A program made the position numbers and the translations under genes. A stretch of DNA of 64,000 bases from Klenkia soli. GTDB taxonomy: Bacteria; Actinomycetota; Actinomycetes; Mycobacteriales; Geodermatophilaceae. The stretch is from NCBI RefSeq assembly GCF_900103975.1, contig NZ_FNIR01000002.1:124001-188000 (forward strand), in the 5' to 3' direction. This document shows, in pieces, positions 8,361 through 16,670 of this stretch; the first letter of the stretch is position 1, and each line of letters opens with the position of its first letter. The notes below the pieces were generated by a model, which worked only from the letters and a program-made list of their open reading frames with translations, ran no database searches and was not told the DNA's origin.

Positions 8361-9846
8361 CGACGTCGGTGGCGAAGCCCTCCAGGCCGGACATGTCGCG
8401 GATGACCTCGACCCGGTCGCACGAGTCGGCGTAGGCCGGCAGGTCGCAGCCGCCCAGCGCCCACGAGTACCTCGGCTCCGGGGTCAGCCAGATCGTCTCG
8501 CGCACCCGGCGGGCCAGGTCTGCGAAGACGTCGACCCGCGGGGCGTTGCCGTTGCCCCGGCCGTCGCCGAGCACGAGCAGCGTCGTCCGGCGGGTGAAGG
8601 CGCCGCTGTGCTCGCCGGCGAGCTTCGCGAACACGGTGCCGTAGTCGCTGGTGGCGTCCACGTCGATGACGTCGCCGCCGAACACCAGGCCCAGGGCGTG
8701 CTCCAGCGGGTGCTCGTCGAACAGGTCGGTGATCTCGACGACGTCGTCGACGAACGCGAAGGTGCGCACCTGGGCGAAGAGGTCCTGCAGGGCGTGCACG
8801 ACGTGCAGGGTGAACCGGGCCGTCGTGCGCACCGACAGCGAGACGTCGGCGACGACGACCAGCCGCGGCTTGTCCTCGCCCAGCCGGGTGGTGACCGGCC
8901 GGAACGGGACGCCGTCGTAGCGCATGTTCGACCGCATCGTGCGGCTGACGTTGATCCGGCCCCGGCTCGAGCGCTGCTTCTTGTGCGTCAGCCCGCCGTG
9001 CAAGGAGGTGGCCAGCCGGCGCAGCGACTCCTCGATCCTGGCCCGCTCGGCCTCGGTCACCCGCTGCACCGGGGCGGCCCGCAGCTCGCGCTCCTCGATG
9101 GCCAGGTCGGTCATCTCGGCCAGCTTCTGCAGGTGGGCGGCCAGCAGCTCGGGCAGGTCGTCGATGACCCCGGCCAGCTGGCGGCGCAGGGCCTCGGCCA
9201 CCTCGGGGTCCAGGTCGTCGACCGGGTTCGCCAGCCAGTCCCGCAGCGCCTGCTGCTGGGCGACCGACAGCTCGACGTCCAGCTGGGTGCCGCCGGCCCG
9301 CACCAGGTCGCCGGGCAGCCCCGGGTCGTGCAGCCGGCCGACCTCGACCTGCACGTTCTCCTGGCCGTCGGCGCTGCCGACCGGCTCGCTGCTCAGCACG
9401 ATCTGCTGGGTGAGCGAGGCCAGGTCGACCTTGTTGGCCTCCTGGTGCAGGTTGTACTGCTGGGTGAGGTCCTCGGCGTCGAAGTAGTCGCGGATGTCCA
9501 TCGGCTTGCCGTGGCTGTGGCCCTGCTCGGGCTCGGCCCCGGGCTCCTGGGACCAGGTCATGCGGGTCAGCTCGCCCTCGTCGACCAGGTCGTCGTGGGC
9601 GTGGCTGTGGCCCTCGTCGTCCTCGGTCACCTTCCGCAGGGTGAAGAACCTCGCGAAGGTGTCGGCGAAGACCTCGGTGTCCCGGCGGTCCTTGAGCAGC
9701 GCGGCACCCAGCGCGGCCTCCAGCGCCGCCCGGTCGCTGACCTCCACCGCGGCGGCCGCGGCGAACGCGTCGACGGCCTCGGCGGTCGAGATCCGCATGC
9801 CGCGCAGCCGGAGCAGCCGGACGAACCGGTGCAGCGCGCCCTCCAT
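8338..9846 (-). CDS. VWA-domain protein, partner of MoxR ATPase (first pair)
   Basis: A 502-residue protein with a C-terminal von Willebrand A domain. The MIDAS-like motif is DVSLS at residues 334-338 (altered from DxSGS), with later metal-site motifs such as LVLGDGRGN. The N-terminal part is helical and holds two His-rich loops, EGHSHAH (79-84 region) and EQGHSHG (108-113 region). The ATG overlaps the MoxR stop by one base (TGATG). MoxR-VWA pairs act as metal-dependent chaperones; CoxD/CoxE in CO dehydrogenase maturation and MoxR in methanol oxidation are the best-known cases. Here the pair follows the methanol-type dehydrogenase, which suggests that enzyme as its client (inference). Confidence 0.85.
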   Translation of the reverse strand: MEGALHRFVRLLRLRGMRISTAEAVDAFAAAAAVEVSDRAALEAALGAALLKDRRDTEVFADTFARFFTLRKVTEDDEGHSHAHDDLVDEGELTRMTWSQEPGAEPEQGHSHGKPMDIRDYFDAEDLTQQYNLHQEANKVDLASLTQQIVLSSEPVGSADGQENVQVEVGRLHDPGLPGDLVRAGGTQLDVELSVAQQQALRDWLANPVDDLDPEVAEALRRQLAGVIDDLPELLAAHLQKLAEMTDLAIEERELRAAPVQRVTEAERARIEESLRRLATSLHGGLTHKKQRSSRGRINVSRTMRSNMRYDGVPFRPVTTRLGEDKPRLVVVADVSLSVRTTARFTLHVVHALQDLFAQVRTFAFVDDVVEITDLFDEHPLEHALGLVFGGDVIDVDATSDYGTVFAKLAGEHSGAFTRRTTLLVLGDGRGNGNAPRVDVFADLARRVRETIWLTPEPRYSWALGGCDLPAYADSCDRVEVIRDMSGLEGFATDVVTRANAR

Positions 9847-11045
9847 CAGACCGGACGGCGGCGGGCGCTGCCGCGGAAGGACCGGGAACCCTGGGACGAC
9901 GTGACCCCGCGGGTGGTCGGCGGGATCTCCCGGGCACCGCCGGCCTTGTCGTCGCCCGACCCGCTGGCCCGCTGCCCGTAGTACTCGTCGTCGTGCCGGC
10001 CGGGCTGGTCCTTGGCGGCTCGCCGGGCGGGGCCCTCGTCGTCGTCCCCGTGGCTGTGTTCCCCGTGGCTGTGGGAGTGCGCCCCGTGGTCGTGCCGGTG
10101 CTCCGGGACGACCGCGTTGGGGTCCAGCAGCTTCGGCAGCGCGGCGCGGGAGCGCTCGACGTCCCGCTCGTACTTGGCGACGACGGAGACGGTGTCGGCC
10201 AGGACGCCGGCCTCCAGCTCGGTCACCCCGAGGACGGCGAGCGTGCGCGCCCAGTCGATGGTCTCCGAGATGCTCGGCGACTTGCGCAGGTCCAACCCAC
10301 GCAGCCCGCGGACGATGTCGACCAGCGTCGTGGCCGCGGCGTCGTCCAGGCCGGTCTTCTTGGAGCGCAGGATCTCCAGCTCGCGCTCGGCGTCGGGGTA
10401 CTCGAGGAACAGGTGCAGGCAGCGGCGCTTGAGCGCGGCCGACAGGTCGCGGGTGTTGTTGCTGGTCAGGATCACGTAGGGCGCGTGCTCGGCGACGAAG
10501 GTGCCGATCTCGGGCACCGACACCTGGTACTCGGCGAGCATCTCCAGCAGCACCGCCTCCAGCGCCTCGTCGGCCCGGTCCACCTCGTCGATGAGCAGGA
10601 CGACGGGCTCGGGGGAGCGCACCGCCTCCAGCAGCGGGCGGGCGGCGAGGAACCGCTCGGAGAAGAAGGCGCTGTCCTGCTCGGCGACCCGGTCCACGGC
10701 CTCGGCCATCGACGCGGTGTCGACCAGCAGCTCGGCGGCCTTGTCCCGCAGGATCTGGGTGTAGAGCAGCTGCTTGCCGTAGTCCCACTCGTAGAGCGCC
10801 TTGGTCTCGTCCTGGCCCTCGTAGCACTGCAGGCGCAGCAGCTTCCGGCCCGTGGCGCGGGCCAGCGTCTTGGCCAGCTCGGTCTTGCCCACCCCGGCCG
10901 GGCCCTCCAGCAGCAGCGGCTTGCCCAGCCGGCTCATGACGAACGTGGTGGTGGCCAGCCGGCGGTCGGTGACGTAGCCGTGCTCGGCGAAGGCGCGGGC
11001 GACGTCGTCGACGTCGGTGAAGTCGTCGGGGCGGGGGTCGGGCAC
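9846..11045 (-). CDS. MoxR-family AAA+ ATPase (first pair)
   Basis: A 399-residue MoxR-type AAA+ protein. Walker A GPAGVGKT is at residues 48-55 and Walker B LLIDEVD at 150-156; an SNNTRDLS sensor segment follows. The C-terminal tail is low-complexity and His-rich (HRHDHGAHSHSHGEHSHGD), which may bind metal and mirrors the His loops of its VWA partner. GTG 11045 was chosen. The longer ATG at 11105 would place its first 14 codons inside a perfect hairpin, while the conserved region begins only at PDPRPDDF. The gene lies between mno (upstream, same strand) and the VWA gene. Confidence 0.85.
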   Translation of the reverse strand: MPDPRPDDFTDVDDVARAFAEHGYVTDRRLATTTFVMSRLGKPLLLEGPAGVGKTELAKTLARATGRKLLRLQCYEGQDETKALYEWDYGKQLLYTQILRDKAAELLVDTASMAEAVDRVAEQDSAFFSERFLAARPLLEAVRSPEPVVLLIDEVDRADEALEAVLLEMLAEYQVSVPEIGTFVAEHAPYVILTSNNTRDLSAALKRRCLHLFLEYPDAERELEILRSKKTGLDDAAATTLVDIVRGLRGLDLRKSPSISETIDWARTLAVLGVTELEAGVLADTVSVVAKYERDVERSRAALPKLLDPNAVVPEHRHDHGAHSHSHGEHSHGDDDEGPARRAAKDQPGRHDDEYYGQRASGSGDDKAGGAREIPPTTRGVTSSQGSRSFRGSARRRPV

Positions 11046-11064
11046 GGGCGCTCCAAGGGGTTGG

Positions 11065-11104
11065 TGGAGTCCCAGCGCATCGTTCCCCGAGCGCTGGGAC
11101 TCCA
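11065..11104 (-). terminator. Hairpin between mno and moxR
   Basis: A perfect 14-bp inverted repeat, TGGAGTCCCAGCGC (11065-11078) against GCGCTGGGACTCCA (11091-11104), with a 12-base loop. It begins 12 bases after the mno stop on the minus strand. There is no U-tract, so it may be a factor-independent terminator of the actinobacterial type, an attenuator lowering moxR-VWA expression, or an mRNA 3'-end stabiliser. Confidence 0.65.
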
Positions 11105-11115
11105 TCAGGGGTGGG

Positions 11116-12408
11116 TCAGGAGAGGAGGTCGTCCAGGTCGCCGTTCATGCAGTGCTCGACCACCGGGCGCACCGTCTCGAACGTGCACTCCTTGGGGTTG
11201 CCGGGGGTGCAGGCGTCGCCGAGGACGTGGTTGGTGATGCGGTCGACGTCGGCGGCGTCCCCGGCGATGACCCCGGTGTTCTCGTAGAACTTCGTGGGGC
11301 CGGTGCCCAGCCGGTTCTTCGAGTAGCTGTCCTTGGTGACCTCGGTGAACTTCTCGGTGATGCCGACGTCGCGGAGCAGCCGGATGGCCGCGGCCAGGGC
11401 GGCGTCGGCGGCCTGGACGTCGGTCATGCCGTAGGTGTCCACGCCCATCGCGGCGCCCATCTCGGCGAACCGCTTGTACTGGGTGGGCATGTTGAACGCC
11501 CAGACGCGGGGCAGCGCGATGGCGTTGTTCAGGCCGTGGTGGGTGTCGTAGAAGGCGCTCACCGCGTGGCTGATCGAGTGGATGATCCCCAGCCCGCCCG
11601 AGTTGAAGGCCTGGGCGGCGATGTACTGGGCGTGCATCATGCCCTCGCGGCCCTTGAGGTCCTGGCCGTTCCAGACCGCTGCCCGCAGGTTCTCGGCGGT
11701 CAGCTTCACGGCGTACAGCGCGTTGCCCATGGACGGCGGGAAGTTCAGCCGGCTCACGTAGGGCTCCGACGCGTGCGCCAGGACGTCGAACCCGCACTGG
11801 GCCGTGTAGTCGACCGGGCAGTCGTAGTAGAGGACCGGGTCGTCGATGGCCAGCGTGGTCACCGAGGTGTCGTCGAAGGCGACGTACTTGTGCGGGTTGT
11901 CCGGGTCGGTGGTGGTGTCGGTGATGACGTAGGCCCAGGACGTCTCCGAGCCGGTGCCGGCCGTGGTCGAGACGGCGATGTGCGGCGGGTTCTTCGGGTT
12001 CTCGCTCTGGTTGAAGCCCTCGAACTCGTTGACGCTGCGGCCGTCGTGGGCCACCGAGATGCGGGCGCCCTTGCAGGCGTCGTGGCTGGAGCCGCCACCG
12101 ATGGAGACGAAGCTGTCGCAGGAGTTCTCCTGGTAGAGCTTCACGGCGTCCATGACGTTGTAGTCCTTGGGGTTGGACTCCACCTGGTCGTAGACCACGA
12201 CGTCGAGGCCGTGCCACTTCATGGACTCGCTGATCTTCTCCACGATGTTCGTGCCGCGCAGGCCCGAGGTCATGATCAGCGTCTTCTTGAAGCCCAGCTT
12301 GAGGGCCTCGGGGCCGATCAGCTCGTGCGCACCCGGCCCGAGCATGGCCCGGGGGAACGGGTGGAACTCCTTGATCGGGAACGGCTTGAGCAGTTCTTCG
12401 ACCTGCAT
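11116..12408 (-). CDS. mno: NDMA-dependent methanol/alcohol dehydrogenase (Mno/Mdo type)
   Basis: A 430-residue iron-type dehydrogenase that strongly resembles the actinobacterial methanol:NDMA oxidoreductase (Mno/Mdo). It has GGGSSHD at residues 104-110, TTAGTGSE at 148-155 and the metal ligands D208, H212, H277 and H291. Known relatives form decamers with tightly bound NADP(H), oxidise methanol, ethanol or longer alcohols in vitro with the artificial acceptor NDMA, and are thought to use mycofactocin in vivo. That agrees with the mft genes 2.5 kb away. An excellent AGGAGGG site precedes the ATG, and TACGGT (minus strand, 12452-12457) is a likely -10. Which alcohol is oxidised cannot be told. 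Confidence 0.92.
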   Translation of the reverse strand: MQVEELLKPFPIKEFHPFPRAMLGPGAHELIGPEALKLGFKKTLIMTSGLRGTNIVEKISESMKWHGLDVVVYDQVESNPKDYNVMDAVKLYQENSCDSFVSIGGGSSHDACKGARISVAHDGRSVNEFEGFNQSENPKNPPHIAVSTTAGTGSETSWAYVITDTTTDPDNPHKYVAFDDTSVTTLAIDDPVLYYDCPVDYTAQCGFDVLAHASEPYVSRLNFPPSMGNALYAVKLTAENLRAAVWNGQDLKGREGMMHAQYIAAQAFNSGGLGIIHSISHAVSAFYDTHHGLNNAIALPRVWAFNMPTQYKRFAEMGAAMGVDTYGMTDVQAADAALAAAIRLLRDVGITEKFTEVTKDSYSKNRLGTGPTKFYENTGVIAGDAADVDRITNHVLGDACTPGNPKECTFETVRPVVEHCMNGDLDDLLS

Positions 12409-12451
12409 GGGTGGATCCCTCCTCGAACGGCGGCGGTGCCGGGTCGGGCGG

Positions 12452-12457
12452 ACCGTA
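12452..12457 (-). promoter_or_regulatory. Probable -10 element of the mno promoter
   Basis: Read on the minus strand the hexamer is TACGGT, fitting the actinobacterial TANNNT -10 pattern, 43 bases before the mno ATG. A leader with the SD sequence AGGAGGG follows. No convincing -35 is visible. The CCCAGCTCAC just beyond it (12461-12470) also occurs in the mftA leader (14963-14970 region), which might reflect a shared regulator or chance. Confidence 0.4.
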
Positions 12458-12522
12458 TGGCCCAGCTCACACCGCCGGGGAGGGGTCGGAGGTGCCTACC
12501 GGCCGGTCGGAGCCCGAGGTCC

Positions 12523-12556
12523 GCCCGGTCGGGCAGGTGCACCTGCCCGACCGGGC
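12523..12556. promoter_or_regulatory. 34-bp perfect palindrome upstream of the dehydratase gene
   Basis: The half-site GCCCGGTCGGGCAGGTG (12523-12539) is followed directly by its exact reverse complement (12540-12556). The palindrome ends 23 bases before the dehydratase GTG. It could be an operator, or in RNA a strong hairpin acting as an attenuator. It lies in the divergent region between mno and the dehydratase, so it could affect either gene. Confidence 0.6.
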
Positions 12557-12579
12557 AGCTCCCCGGGCATGCTGGGCCG

Positions 12580-13533
12580 GTGCCGATCACCACCGACGAC
12601 GTCGACGCCGCGGCGACCCGGATCGCCGGGGTGGTCCGACCCGTGGCGCTGCTCCCCGCCGACCGGCCCGACCGGTGGTTCGCCGCCGAGCACCTGCAGC
12701 ACACCGGCACGTTCAAGGCCCGGGGCGCGGCCAACCTGGTCGCCGCGCACCTGGCCGCCGGGACCCTGCCCGACGCCGGGGTGGTCATCGCCTCCGGCGG
12801 CAACGCCGGGCTGGCCTGCGCCTGGTCCGCGGCCCGGCACGGCGTCCCGGCCACCGTCTTCGTCCCGGAGACCGCGCCCGCCGTGAAGGTGGACCGGCTG
12901 CGCGGCTACGGGGCCCGCGTCGTGCAGGTCGGCACCGAGTACGCGCACGCCGCCGAGGCGGCCGCCGAGCACGTCGCGGCCAGCGGCGCCCTGGCCTCGC
13001 ACGCCTACGACCACCCCCTGATCGCCGCGGGCGCGGGCACCCTGCTGACCGAGGTGCTCGCGACGACGCCCGGCGGGGTCGACACCGTGGTGGTGGCCGT
13101 CGGCGGCGGGGGTCTGCTCGCCGGGGTCGCCACGGTGGCCGCCGCGGCCGGGGTGCGGGTGGTGGCCGTCGAGCCGGTCGGCTGCCAGGCGTTCGCCGCC
13201 GCGCTGACGGCGGGACGACCGGTGGACGTCCCGGTGCGGTCGGTCGCCGCGGACTCCCTGGGCGCCCGTCGGGTGACCCCGTTGGCGCTGGCCGCCGCGG
13301 CCGCGGCCGACGTCGTCCCGGTGCTGGTCGACGACGACGCGGTCGTGGCCGCCCGCCTGCACCTGTGGGAGGAGCACCGGTTGGCCGTCGAGCACGCGGC
13401 CGCGGCCGCGGTGGCCGCCCTGGCGACCGGTGGCTACCGGCCGGCCCAGGGCGAACGGGTGGTGACGATCCTGTGCGGCGCGAACACCGACCCCGCCACC
13501 CTGGCGCCGAACGCCCCGGGCATGCCCGGCTGA
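12580..13533 (+). CDS. PLP-dependent threonine/serine dehydratase-like enzyme
   Basis: A 317-residue fold-type II PLP enzyme. The Schiff-base lysine is K46 in TGTFKARGAAN, the phosphate-binding loops are SGGNAG and GGGGL, and SPCGANT-like CGANTDP closes the fold. There is no C-terminal ACT regulatory domain, so it resembles catabolic serine/threonine dehydratases, which release ammonia to give a 2-oxo acid; racemase or dehydratase activity on other hydroxy-amino acids is possible. Translation begins at GTG, 23 bases after a 34-bp palindrome. The methyltransferase gene follows after 47 bases. Confidence 0.8.
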   Translation: MPITTDDVDAAATRIAGVVRPVALLPADRPDRWFAAEHLQHTGTFKARGAANLVAAHLAAGTLPDAGVVIASGGNAGLACAWSAARHGVPATVFVPETAPAVKVDRLRGYGARVVQVGTEYAHAAEAAAEHVAASGALASHAYDHPLIAAGAGTLLTEVLATTPGGVDTVVVAVGGGGLLAGVATVAAAAGVRVVAVEPVGCQAFAAALTAGRPVDVPVRSVAADSLGARRVTPLALAAAAAADVVPVLVDDDAVVAARLHLWEEHRLAVEHAAAAAVAALATGGYRPAQGERVVTILCGANTDPATLAPNAPGMPG

Positions 13534-13580
13534 GCGCCGGGGGCCGGGCACCGGAGCCGTCAGCGGCGCGTTGACCGGCC

Positions 13581-14180
13581 ATGGCGCGCTACGACGGGCA
13601 CGCGGACTGGTACGACGCCTGGTGGACCGGCGCCGGCGCCGGGGCCATGGCGGCGGCCGGGGAGGTGCTGGCCGAGCTGCTGCCGGACCGGGTCGGGACG
13701 GCGCTGGACGTCGGCTGCGGCACCGGGCGCCAGGTGGCCGTGCTGGCAGACCGCGCCGAGCGGGTGGTGGGTGTCGACCTGAGCGCCGACCAGCTCCGCC
13801 ACGCCCGCGGACGGTTGCCGGTCGCCCTGGCCGATGCGACGGCGCTGCCGGTCACCGACGGCGGCGTCGACCTGGTCGCCACGGTGCTCACCCACACCGA
13901 CGTCCCCGACCTGCCCGGGCTGGTCCGCGAGGCGGCCCGGGTGCTGCGGCCGGGCGGACGGTTCGTGCTGGTCGGGGTGCACCCCTGCTTCGTGCACCCG
14001 TTCGCCGAGCCGCGCGAGGACGGCGTGCTGGTGCGACCGGGCTACGCGCGCAGCGGGTGGGCCGAGCGGACGGCGCACACCGGGGACGCCGTCCGCGCGC
14101 GGGTGGGCGTGCACCACCGCACCCTGGCCGACCTCCCCGAGTTCCTCGGCCTCGCCCTCGACCGCACACGATCGAGGTGA
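13581..14180 (+). CDS. Class I SAM-dependent methyltransferase
   Basis: A 199-residue protein with the Rossmann methyltransferase motif I LDVGCGTGRQV (residues 43-53), an acidic VVGVDLSADQL strand and a motif III LRPGGRFVLVG. The N-terminal YDGHADWYDAWW is typical of UbiE/type-11 methyltransferases. The protein stops soon after VHHRTLADLPEF, where relatives usually continue with a further beta-hairpin and C-terminal strand, so the end may be truncated. The substrate is unknown. It sits between the dehydratase and the convergent mftR gene. Confidence 0.75.
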   Translation: MARYDGHADWYDAWWTGAGAGAMAAAGEVLAELLPDRVGTALDVGCGTGRQVAVLADRAERVVGVDLSADQLRHARGRLPVALADATALPVTDGGVDLVATVLTHTDVPDLPGLVREAARVLRPGGRFVLVGVHPCFVHPFAEPREDGVLVRPGYARSGWAERTAHTGDAVRARVGVHHRTLADLPEFLGLALDRTRSR

Positions 14181-14303
14181 CCCCTGGGGACTCGCGACGA
14201 CGGGGGGCCGGAGGCTCCCCGGAGGAGCGAGCGGATCGGCTCGGCGTGGTCGGGAACGGCTCCTGGCCGCGGTCGGAGCCCGAAGGGCGACCGTGTGCAC
14301 CGC

Positions 14304-14900
14304 CTACCTCAGCGTCGGGAAGCCACCCGCCAACTGGTCGAAAGCGGCGTGCAGGTCGTCGGCCAGGGAGCCGTCGCCGGCCAGCCAGGTCTCGAAGGCG
14401 GTGGTGGCGGCGGCGCGGGTGGACAGCGCGACCAGGCGGGGGACCAGCGACTCGGGGCGGCACCCGGTGCGGCGGGCGACGTGCTCGGCGACCACCTGGT
14501 CGACGTCGGCGTAGCGCACCTGCGAGTGGGCCTGCAGCGCCGGCTCGGTGAGGATGAGCCGCATGCGCTCGCGCAGCAGCGGGAGGTCGGCGCCGGGGTA
14601 GTCGTTGACCTCGACGTAGGCGGCGCAGATGGAGGCCAGCACGGGCTGGTCGTCCGAGGTCGCGGCCAGCAGCTCCTCGAGCCGGACGACGTGGGCGTGG
14701 AAGTCGCCCCACACGGCGTCGGCCTTGGTGGCGAAGTGCCGGAAGAACGTGCGGCGGCTGATGCCGGCGGCGTCGGCGACCTCGTCGGCGGTGACGGTCT
14801 CGAAGTCCCGGCTGGTGAACAGGTCGAGGGCGGCTGCCTCGATGCGGGCGCGGGTGGCCTCGCGGGCATCGACGGCGGACTCGGTCACGGCGCCGATCAT
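14304..14900 (-). CDS. mftR: MftR, TetR-family repressor of the mycofactocin cluster
   Basis: A 198-residue TetR-family protein divergent from mftA. The N-terminal helix-turn-helix is clear (RIEAAALDLF, VTADEVADAAGISRRTFFRHF) and is followed by an all-helical ligand domain. Known MftR proteins repress the mft genes and respond to long-chain acyl-CoAs. A perfect palindrome in the intergenic region is a likely operator. The start is uncertain: the ATG directly abuts a GGGAGG, which is too close, whereas GTG at 14888 would be 12 bases from it. Confidence 0.85.
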   Translation of the reverse strand: MIGAVTESAVDAREATRARIEAAALDLFTSRDFETVTADEVADAAGISRRTFFRHFATKADAVWGDFHAHVVRLEELLAATSDDQPVLASICAAYVEVNDYPGADLPLLRERMRLILTEPALQAHSQVRYADVDQVVAEHVARRTGCRPESLVPRLVALSTRAAATTAFETWLAGDGSLADDLHAAFDQLAGGFPTLR

Positions 14901-14917
14901 CCTCCCGCCGCCCCCAC

Positions 14918-14947
14918 TTGTGGCGTGGCACTCGGTGCCACTAGCGT
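14918..14947 (+). promoter_or_regulatory. mftA promoter with embedded MftR operator
   Basis: A TTGTGG -35-like hexamer (14918-14923) and a TAGCGT -10 (14942-14947) are 18 bases apart. The spacer is exactly filled by the palindrome GTGGCAC-TCG-GTGCCAC (14925-14941). A repressor bound there would exclude RNA polymerase. Transcription would start near 14954, giving a short leader before the AGGAGG (14974-14979) of mftA. Assignment of the site to MftR is inference from divergence and the TetR-like palindrome size. Confidence 0.65.
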
Positions 14948-14984
14948 CCTGGTGGTCCGTGACCCAGCTCACCAGGAGGCACCC

Positions 14985-15098
14985 GTGCCCGAGCAGACGC
15001 AGGCCGCCGAGACCCCCGCCCCCACCGCCGAGGAGGTCCTCGTCGAGGAGTCCCTGGTGGAGGAGGTCTCCATCGACGGCATGTGCGGCGTGTACTGA
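14985..15098 (+). CDS. mftA: MftA, mycofactocin precursor peptide
   Basis: A 37-residue RiPP precursor. An acidic leader (EEVLVEESLVEEVS) ends in the diagnostic core IDGMCGVY, whose C-terminal Val-Tyr is converted to the redox cofactor. MftC oxidatively decarboxylates the Tyr and cross-links it to the Val; MftE then releases the modified dipeptide. The GTG start has a strong AGGAGG five bases upstream. mftB begins four bases after the stop, so the two are translationally linked. Confidence 0.95.
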   Translation: MPEQTQAAETPAPTAEEVLVEESLVEEVSIDGMCGVY

Positions 15099-15102
15099 GC
15101 CG

Positions 15103-15438
15103 TTGGCCGACACCCTCGTGACCGGGCCCGACACGGGCCCGGTCACGATCCCCGCGGATGAACTCCCCTTCGACCCGTCCCTGCCGTGGCAGAAGTCGCC
15201 GTCGGTGGCGCTGCGCCCGGAGCCGTTCGGCGCGCTGGTCTACCACTTCGGCAACCGCAAGCTGTCGTTCCTGAAGTCCCAGCCGCTGGTGGCGGTGGTG
15301 AAGGCGCTCGGCGAGCACCCCGACGTCCCCAGCACCCTGCGCGCCTGCGACGTCCCCGAGGCCCAGCACCCGGCCTACGTCACCGCGCTGGCCACCTTGT
15401 CCCGCTCGCAGATGATCACCAGGAGGGACCCGTCGTGA
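15103..15438 (+). CDS. mftB: MftB, mycofactocin precursor-binding chaperone
   Basis: A PqqD-like RiPP recognition element of about 111 residues. The conserved core is LRPEPFGALVYHFG followed by KLSFLKS. It binds the MftA leader and presents the peptide to the radical SAM enzyme MftC. The start is uncertain: TTG 15103 lies just after the mftA stop, while GTG 15118 would give 106 residues; neither has a clear SD. The stop overlaps the mftC start (GTGA). Confidence 0.92.
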   Translation: MADTLVTGPDTGPVTIPADELPFDPSLPWQKSPSVALRPEPFGALVYHFGNRKLSFLKSQPLVAVVKALGEHPDVPSTLRACDVPEAQHPAYVTALATLSRSQMITRRDPS

Positions 15439-16667
15439 CCGCTGTCCTGCCCACCCGCGCCCCGACCCAGCGGCCGACCGGCGGCAAGTTGATCGACCAG
15501 TTCGAGTACGGCCTGGACGCCCCGATCTGCCTGACCTGGGAGCTCACCTACGCCTGCAACCTGGCGTGCGCGCACTGCCTGTCCTCCTCGGGGCGCCGTG
15601 ACCCGCGCGAGCTGTCCACCGCCGAGGCCGAGGCGGTCATCGACGAGCTGCAGCGCATGCAGGTCTTCTACGTCAACGTCGGCGGTGGCGAGCCGACCGT
15701 GCGGCCGGACTTCTGGCACCTGCTGGACTACGCCATCGGCCACGACGTCGGGGTCAAGTTCTCCACCAACGGCGTGAAGCTGAACAAGGCCCGCGCCGCC
15801 CAGCTGGCCCGCACCGACTACGTCGACGTGCAGATCTCCCTGGACGGCGCCACCGCAGCGGTCAACGACCGGGTGCGCGGCGTCGGCTCCTACGCCACGG
15901 CGATCACCGCGCTGGAGAACCTGGCCGAGGCCGGGATGAAGGACTTCAAGGTCTCCGTCGTCGTCACCCGCGAGAACGCCGGCCAGCTCGACGCGTTCAA
16001 GGCCCTCACCGACTCCTTCGGCGCCCAGCTGCGCATCACCCGGCTGCGACCCAGTGGCCGCGGGGCCGACGTGTGGGACGAGCTGCACCCCACCATGGCC
16101 CAGCAGAAGGACCTGTACCAGTGGCTGCTGGCCAACGGCGACGGCGTGCTCACCGGGGACTCGTTCTTCCACCTCTCGGCGTTCGGTGAGGCCCTGCCGG
16201 GGCTGAACCTGTGCGGCGCCGGGCGCGTGGTGTGCCTGATCGACCCGGTCGGGGACGTCTACGCCTGCCCGTTCGCCATCCACGAGAACTTCCTGGCCGG
16301 CAACGTGCGCAGCCCCGGCGGCTTCCAGACCGTGTGGCAGCAGAGCGAGCTGTTCGCCGACCTGCGCAACCCGCAGACCGGCGGCGCCTGCACCAAGTGC
16401 CAGCACTTCGACTCCTGCCGGGGTGGCTGCATGGCGGCCAAGTTCTTCACCGGCCTGCCGCTGGACGGGCCCGACCCCGAGTGCGTGCAGGGCTACGGCG
16501 AGAGCGCCCTGGCCGCCCGCGACCTGGAGCTCGTCACCCCCAAGTCGCACATCGACCACTCGCACAAGGGCCCCGTCCGCGGCCAGCCCACGCTGCTCGG
16601 GATGCCGGCGATCCCGCCGGCGAAGATCTGCGACGAGTCGCCGCTGGCCGGGCTGGACCTGCGCTAG
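15435..16667 (+). CDS. mftC: MftC, radical SAM/SPASM mycofactocin maturase
   Basis: A 410-residue radical SAM enzyme. The SAM-binding cluster motif is C41-x3-C45-x2-C48 (YACNLACAHC). The C-terminal SPASM domain carries the auxiliary-cluster cysteines in LCGAGR, YACPF, CTKCQHFDSCRGGC and PEC. MftC decarboxylates the terminal Tyr of MftA and forms the Val-Tyr carbon-carbon bond. It begins with GTG inside the mftB stop and has AGGAGG at 15421-15426. The C-terminal extension with SHIDHSHKGP is typical of MftC. Confidence 0.95.
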   Translation: MTAVLPTRAPTQRPTGGKLIDQFEYGLDAPICLTWELTYACNLACAHCLSSSGRRDPRELSTAEAEAVIDELQRMQVFYVNVGGGEPTVRPDFWHLLDYAIGHDVGVKFSTNGVKLNKARAAQLARTDYVDVQISLDGATAAVNDRVRGVGSYATAITALENLAEAGMKDFKVSVVVTRENAGQLDAFKALTDSFGAQLRITRLRPSGRGADVWDELHPTMAQQKDLYQWLLANGDGVLTGDSFFHLSAFGEALPGLNLCGAGRVVCLIDPVGDVYACPFAIHENFLAGNVRSPGGFQTVWQQSELFADLRNPQTGGACTKCQHFDSCRGGCMAAKFFTGLPLDGPDPECVQGYGESALAARDLELVTPKSHIDHSHKGPVRGQPTLLGMPAIPPAKICDESPLAGLDLR

Positions 16668-16670
16668 CCC

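Noticed and set aside
14181-14303. Remnant of a longer methyltransferase C-terminus after the stop
   Set aside because: The region is too short and GC-rich to recognise a conserved extension by eye; a frameshift cannot be shown without an alignment.
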